NCBI GenBank assembly: GCA_944325635.1
Contig: CALVBD010000001.1
Location: 310,001-374,000, forward strand
DNA from: Candidatus Gastranaerophilales bacterium
GTDB taxonomy: Bacteria; Cyanobacteriota; Vampirovibrionia; Gastranaerophilales; Gastranaerophilaceae
Direction of reading: 5' to 3'
DNA: 64,000 nt
Shown: piece by piece, positions 61,616 through 64,000 of the stretch
Layout of the letters: each line of letters opens with the position of its first letter
How positions within the stretch are numbered: position 1 is the stretch's first letter
Translations under genes and position numbers: made by a program
The notes under the pieces: model-generated
Database searches by the model: none
What the model was told of the DNA's origin: nothing
Seen by the model: the letters and a program-made list of their open reading frames with translations, nothing else

Positions 61616-63058
61616 CTATTTACATAATTCCCTGTACATATTCAGGTATTCAGCAGAACTTTTCTTCCATGAAAAATCAGCTTCCATAGCAGATTTTCTC
61701 ATCGCGTTAAGTGTGTATTTGTCTTTATAAACATCGAGTGCAACATTTATCGCCTGCATCATATCCCATCCGTCATAACGCCAGAATTTAAATCCTGTGG
61801 AATCATTCAAAGGATAACCGACAACAGTATCTTCAAGCCCGCCGGTTGCTCTCACAACCGGCAATGAGCCGTATCTCATCGCAATTAACTGACTCAAACC
61901 GCACGGTTCAAATTTGGACGGCATAAGGTAAAAATCACTTCCGGCATATATAAGATTTGCCAGATCCGCACGGTATCCGATATATGCCCTGATATTTGAA
62001 GAGTTATTGGAAAGCCAGATTAGCAAATTCTCGTAATCAGAATTTCCGCTTCCTAAAAATACAAAATCCGCATTTGTATTTTTCAAAGCATTTTCAGCCT
62101 GCCTTATCAAATCAAAACCCTTTTGAGGCACCAATCTTGAAATACAAGCGAAAAGAGGTCTTTGAGGGTTATATTTCAGTCCGAATTCCTCGCAGACTTT
62201 CTTTTTATTTTCTTCCTTATTACCGATGGATTTAATATCGTAGTTTTTCAGTATTGATTTGTCAGTCTTAGGATTAAAGACATCGTAGTCAATACCGTTC
62301 AGGATGCCGCGGAGCTTATGCTGAGCACCTCTGAGGGTGTAATCCATTCCCTCGCCGTATTCGCCTGTCAGGATTTCCTTTGCATAAGTAGGCGAAACCG
62401 CAACAACTCTATCTGAATAATTTATGGCACCTTTCATCCAGTTAACTTTACCGTAATGCTCAACACCCCATTCGTTATAGACAATATCTTTTCGCATATT
62501 TGCAAAATCCAGGACATCTTCAAACCAGACACCTTGATATGCAAGATTATGAATTTCAAAAACGGTTTTTGTATTTTTCCAGTAATCGTCAAACCTGTAG
62601 TTGCTTTTGAGATAAACAGGAATCATCGCAGTATGCCAGTCGTTTGCATGGATTATATCGGCTCTGAAATTGAGAAGTTTAGCATATTCCATAACTGCAA
62701 GCGAGAATGCAATATATCTTTCGTGTTCATATCTCGGATCAAGCCACTTTGGATAAACATCCTGAAAACATGTGAAATACCAGTCGTTATGGACAAAAAA
62801 TACATTAATGTCAGTTCCCGGAAGTTTGCACATAAATAAACGGAACTTATGCCCCATATTTCCGAAAGTAAGCCACAATTCAGAATTTTCCAGTTCTTTT
62901 ATCCCGAATTTTTCCTGATTTATACAGCCGTGTAACGGAGTAAAAATTGCAATTTCTGCATTTTTTTCAAGATATTTAGGCAAACTGCCAACAACGTCAG
63001 CCAAACCTCCTGCTTTTGAAAAAGGTGCCACTTCTGCCGCTGCAAATAAAACTTTCAT
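61616..63058 (-). CDS. glgA: Glycogen (starch) synthase
   Basis: 480 residues, GT5. AAEVAPFSKAGGLADVVGSLP (ADP-glucose binding KxGGL), IIHANDWHTAMIP, FEIHNLAYQGVW, CISRLVPQKGFDLI, and FEPCGLSQLIAMRYGSLPVVRATGGLEDTV (the E-x7-E region). Elongates alpha-1,4-glucan. ATG overlaps the previous stop (TAATG). Confidence 0.97.
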   Translation of the reverse strand: MKVLFAAAEVAPFSKAGGLADVVGSLPKYLEKNAEIAIFTPLHGCINQEKFGIKELENSELWLTFGNMGHKFRLFMCKLPGTDINVFFVHNDWYFTCFQDVYPKWLDPRYEHERYIAFSLAVMEYAKLLNFRADIIHANDWHTAMIPVYLKSNYRFDDYWKNTKTVFEIHNLAYQGVWFEDVLDFANMRKDIVYNEWGVEHYGKVNWMKGAINYSDRVVAVSPTYAKEILTGEYGEGMDYTLRGAQHKLRGILNGIDYDVFNPKTDKSILKNYDIKSIGNKEENKKKVCEEFGLKYNPQRPLFACISRLVPQKGFDLIRQAENALKNTNADFVFLGSGNSDYENLLIWLSNNSSNIRAYIGYRADLANLIYAGSDFYLMPSKFEPCGLSQLIAMRYGSLPVVRATGGLEDTVVGYPLNDSTGFKFWRYDGWDMMQAINVALDVYKDKYTLNAMRKSAMEADFSWKKSSAEYLNMYRELCK

Positions 63059-64000
63059 TATGCCTCACTTTCTTTTGTCGATACATTTGATGTCTCCGTA
63101 TCTTCAGCATTATCGGTTTCTTCCTGATGTTTTTCACCGTTTGTAACATCAATACTGACTTGTTCTCCATCATTAGGTTTTGGAGCAAATTCCTCTGCAT
63201 CCGGATCTTCCATTGGAATGTAGTGACTGTCATCAGTATCAAAGTTAAATGTAATTCCGTGTTTATTCATAAAATACTGAGCCTGCGCTAAACAGATTTG
63301 TGCACTCTCATTCTGACCACGGAATCTTAAAACTTTATACATATTATATTTAAAGAGCAGCAAAAGGTATTCATTAGAACCTTCAGATTTCTCGAGTTGA
63401 ATGAGAGAATTATTAACAATACCGTATGTAACGATATATTTACCCTGAGCCAAATTCAATTCACTCATAATGTACCATGCAACATACAGCAGATTTGTCA
63501 TGCCGTTTTCATTTGCTGTTTTGATAATTCTGTAAATAATAAGCGATGCCTTTTGAAGAGAATTTAACTTAATATAACAATAAGCAATCATCAAATCCGC
63601 AAACAGTTCAAATTGATATAACCCATTGCATTTTGCAACAATTTTTGCCTCATAAATTTCTTCGGCAAACATGTTGTAATCTCCGGTACATTTTGTGAAA
63701 GCTTCCAGAATATGGAAGATTACGGCAGAGAATTTATCGCTGTCCGAGGCTAATGACCCGTCATAGTTAGGAGTACGGCCAAATATCAAATCCTGAAATG
63801 CTATAAAAATATCATAAGAATGCGGCACATTCGTCAAATCTGTTCTTACAATATTCAAAAATTCCTGAACATTGCCTTTTAATTGCAGAACATTAACAGC
63901 AGCAACATAACCGATTGTATTTATGACAATAGCTTCAAATTGCTCTTTTGTCATATAATCAGGTTTTAATTTTTCAAGATTTTCCTGATTTACAACATTT
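63058..64000 (-). CDS. TPR-like helical protein, 5' end outside the window
   Basis: An ATG lies at 63954, but it has no ribosome binding site and the frame stays open to the window edge (reading NVVNQENLEKLKPDY), so the gene probably starts beyond it. At least 298 visible residues of paired helices (IAYCYIKLNSLQKASLIIYRII, LLYVAWYIMSELNLAQGKYI), TPR-like, then an acidic tail (DDSHYIPMEDPDAEEF onward). Coupled to glgA; function unknown. Confidence 0.72.
   Translation of the reverse strand, partial: NVVNQENLEKLKPDYMTKEQFEAIVINTIGYVAAVNVLQLKGNVQEFLNIVRTDLTNVPHSYDIFIAFQDLIFGRTPNYDGSLASDSDKFSAVIFHILEAFTKCTGDYNMFAEEIYEAKIVAKCNGLYQFELFADLMIAYCYIKLNSLQKASLIIYRIIKTANENGMTNLLYVAWYIMSELNLAQGKYIVTYGIVNNSLIQLEKSEGSNEYLLLLFKYNMYKVLRFRGQNESAQICLAQAQYFMNKHGITFNFDTDDSHYIPMEDPDAEEFAPKPNDGEQVSIDVTNGEKHQEETDNAEDTETSNVSTKESEA

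Overview
This is an AT-rich, gene-dense bacterial window. Many related type IV prepilin-like genes carrying the signature AFTLAEVLITLG, a flavin-dependent ThyX, a YidC with a large periplasmic insert, and several lineage-restricted membrane proteins with a short asparagine-rich N-terminus all suggest a gut Melainabacteria (Vampirovibrionia, order Gastranaerophilales). That assignment is inferred from gene content, not from a marker such as 16S rRNA, which is absent here.

Layout. 1-9 kb: end of a UPF0173 hydrolase, gshB, a kinase-like orphan, tsaD divergent from obgE, a degenerate amidohydrolase coupled to yjbQ. 9-18 kb: HTH/prepilin pair, gpmI, a SNF2 helicase, a secreted TPR protein coupled to dusB. 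18-27 kb: CHASE2-GGDEF diguanylate cyclase operon, rpmE, thyX, a PL1-like pectate lyase, a secreted GH13 enzyme, a ParDE pair. 27-38 kb: two tRNA-Arg, lemA/LCP, mgtE, argS, a prepilin, a TPR protein, proS. 38-47 kb: three more prepilins with small HTH genes, a calpain-like protein, a flippase-like protein, a hairpin-rich noncoding element, an orphan membrane protein, uracil-DNA glycosylase and an AGCS symporter. 47-64 kb: queA, yidC, an FkbM methyltransferase, tRNA-Pro, a membrane zincin, a thioesterase/pseudouridine synthase/coaE operon, a CHAP-like protein, an ABC exporter, ugd, tRNA-Leu, rplS-rbgA-rnhB and glgA.

Most genes are housekeeping (translation, tRNA modification, envelope, glycogen). 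The unusual biology lies in four places. (1) Two of the five prepilin genes have a poly-G tract between a good ribosome binding site/ATG and the prepilin signal, and both are out of frame as sequenced, which suggests phase variation. The other three sit divergent from small HTH regulators, with strong promoters between them. (2) Two gene 3' ends carry a hairpin with a nearly identical 36-nt loop but completely different, internally complementary stems; a third half-copy exists. (3) Both tRNA-Pro and tRNA-Leu are preceded by a partial copy of their own 5' end in which 5 nt of the D arm are replaced by a 40-43 nt hairpin-bearing insert. (4) A GC-rich palindromic repeat occurs between genes and also in frame inside argS and queA, and a 470-bp hairpin-rich element lies at 41.5-42.0 kb.

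No CRISPR array, insertion-sequence transposase, prophage or rRNA was seen.
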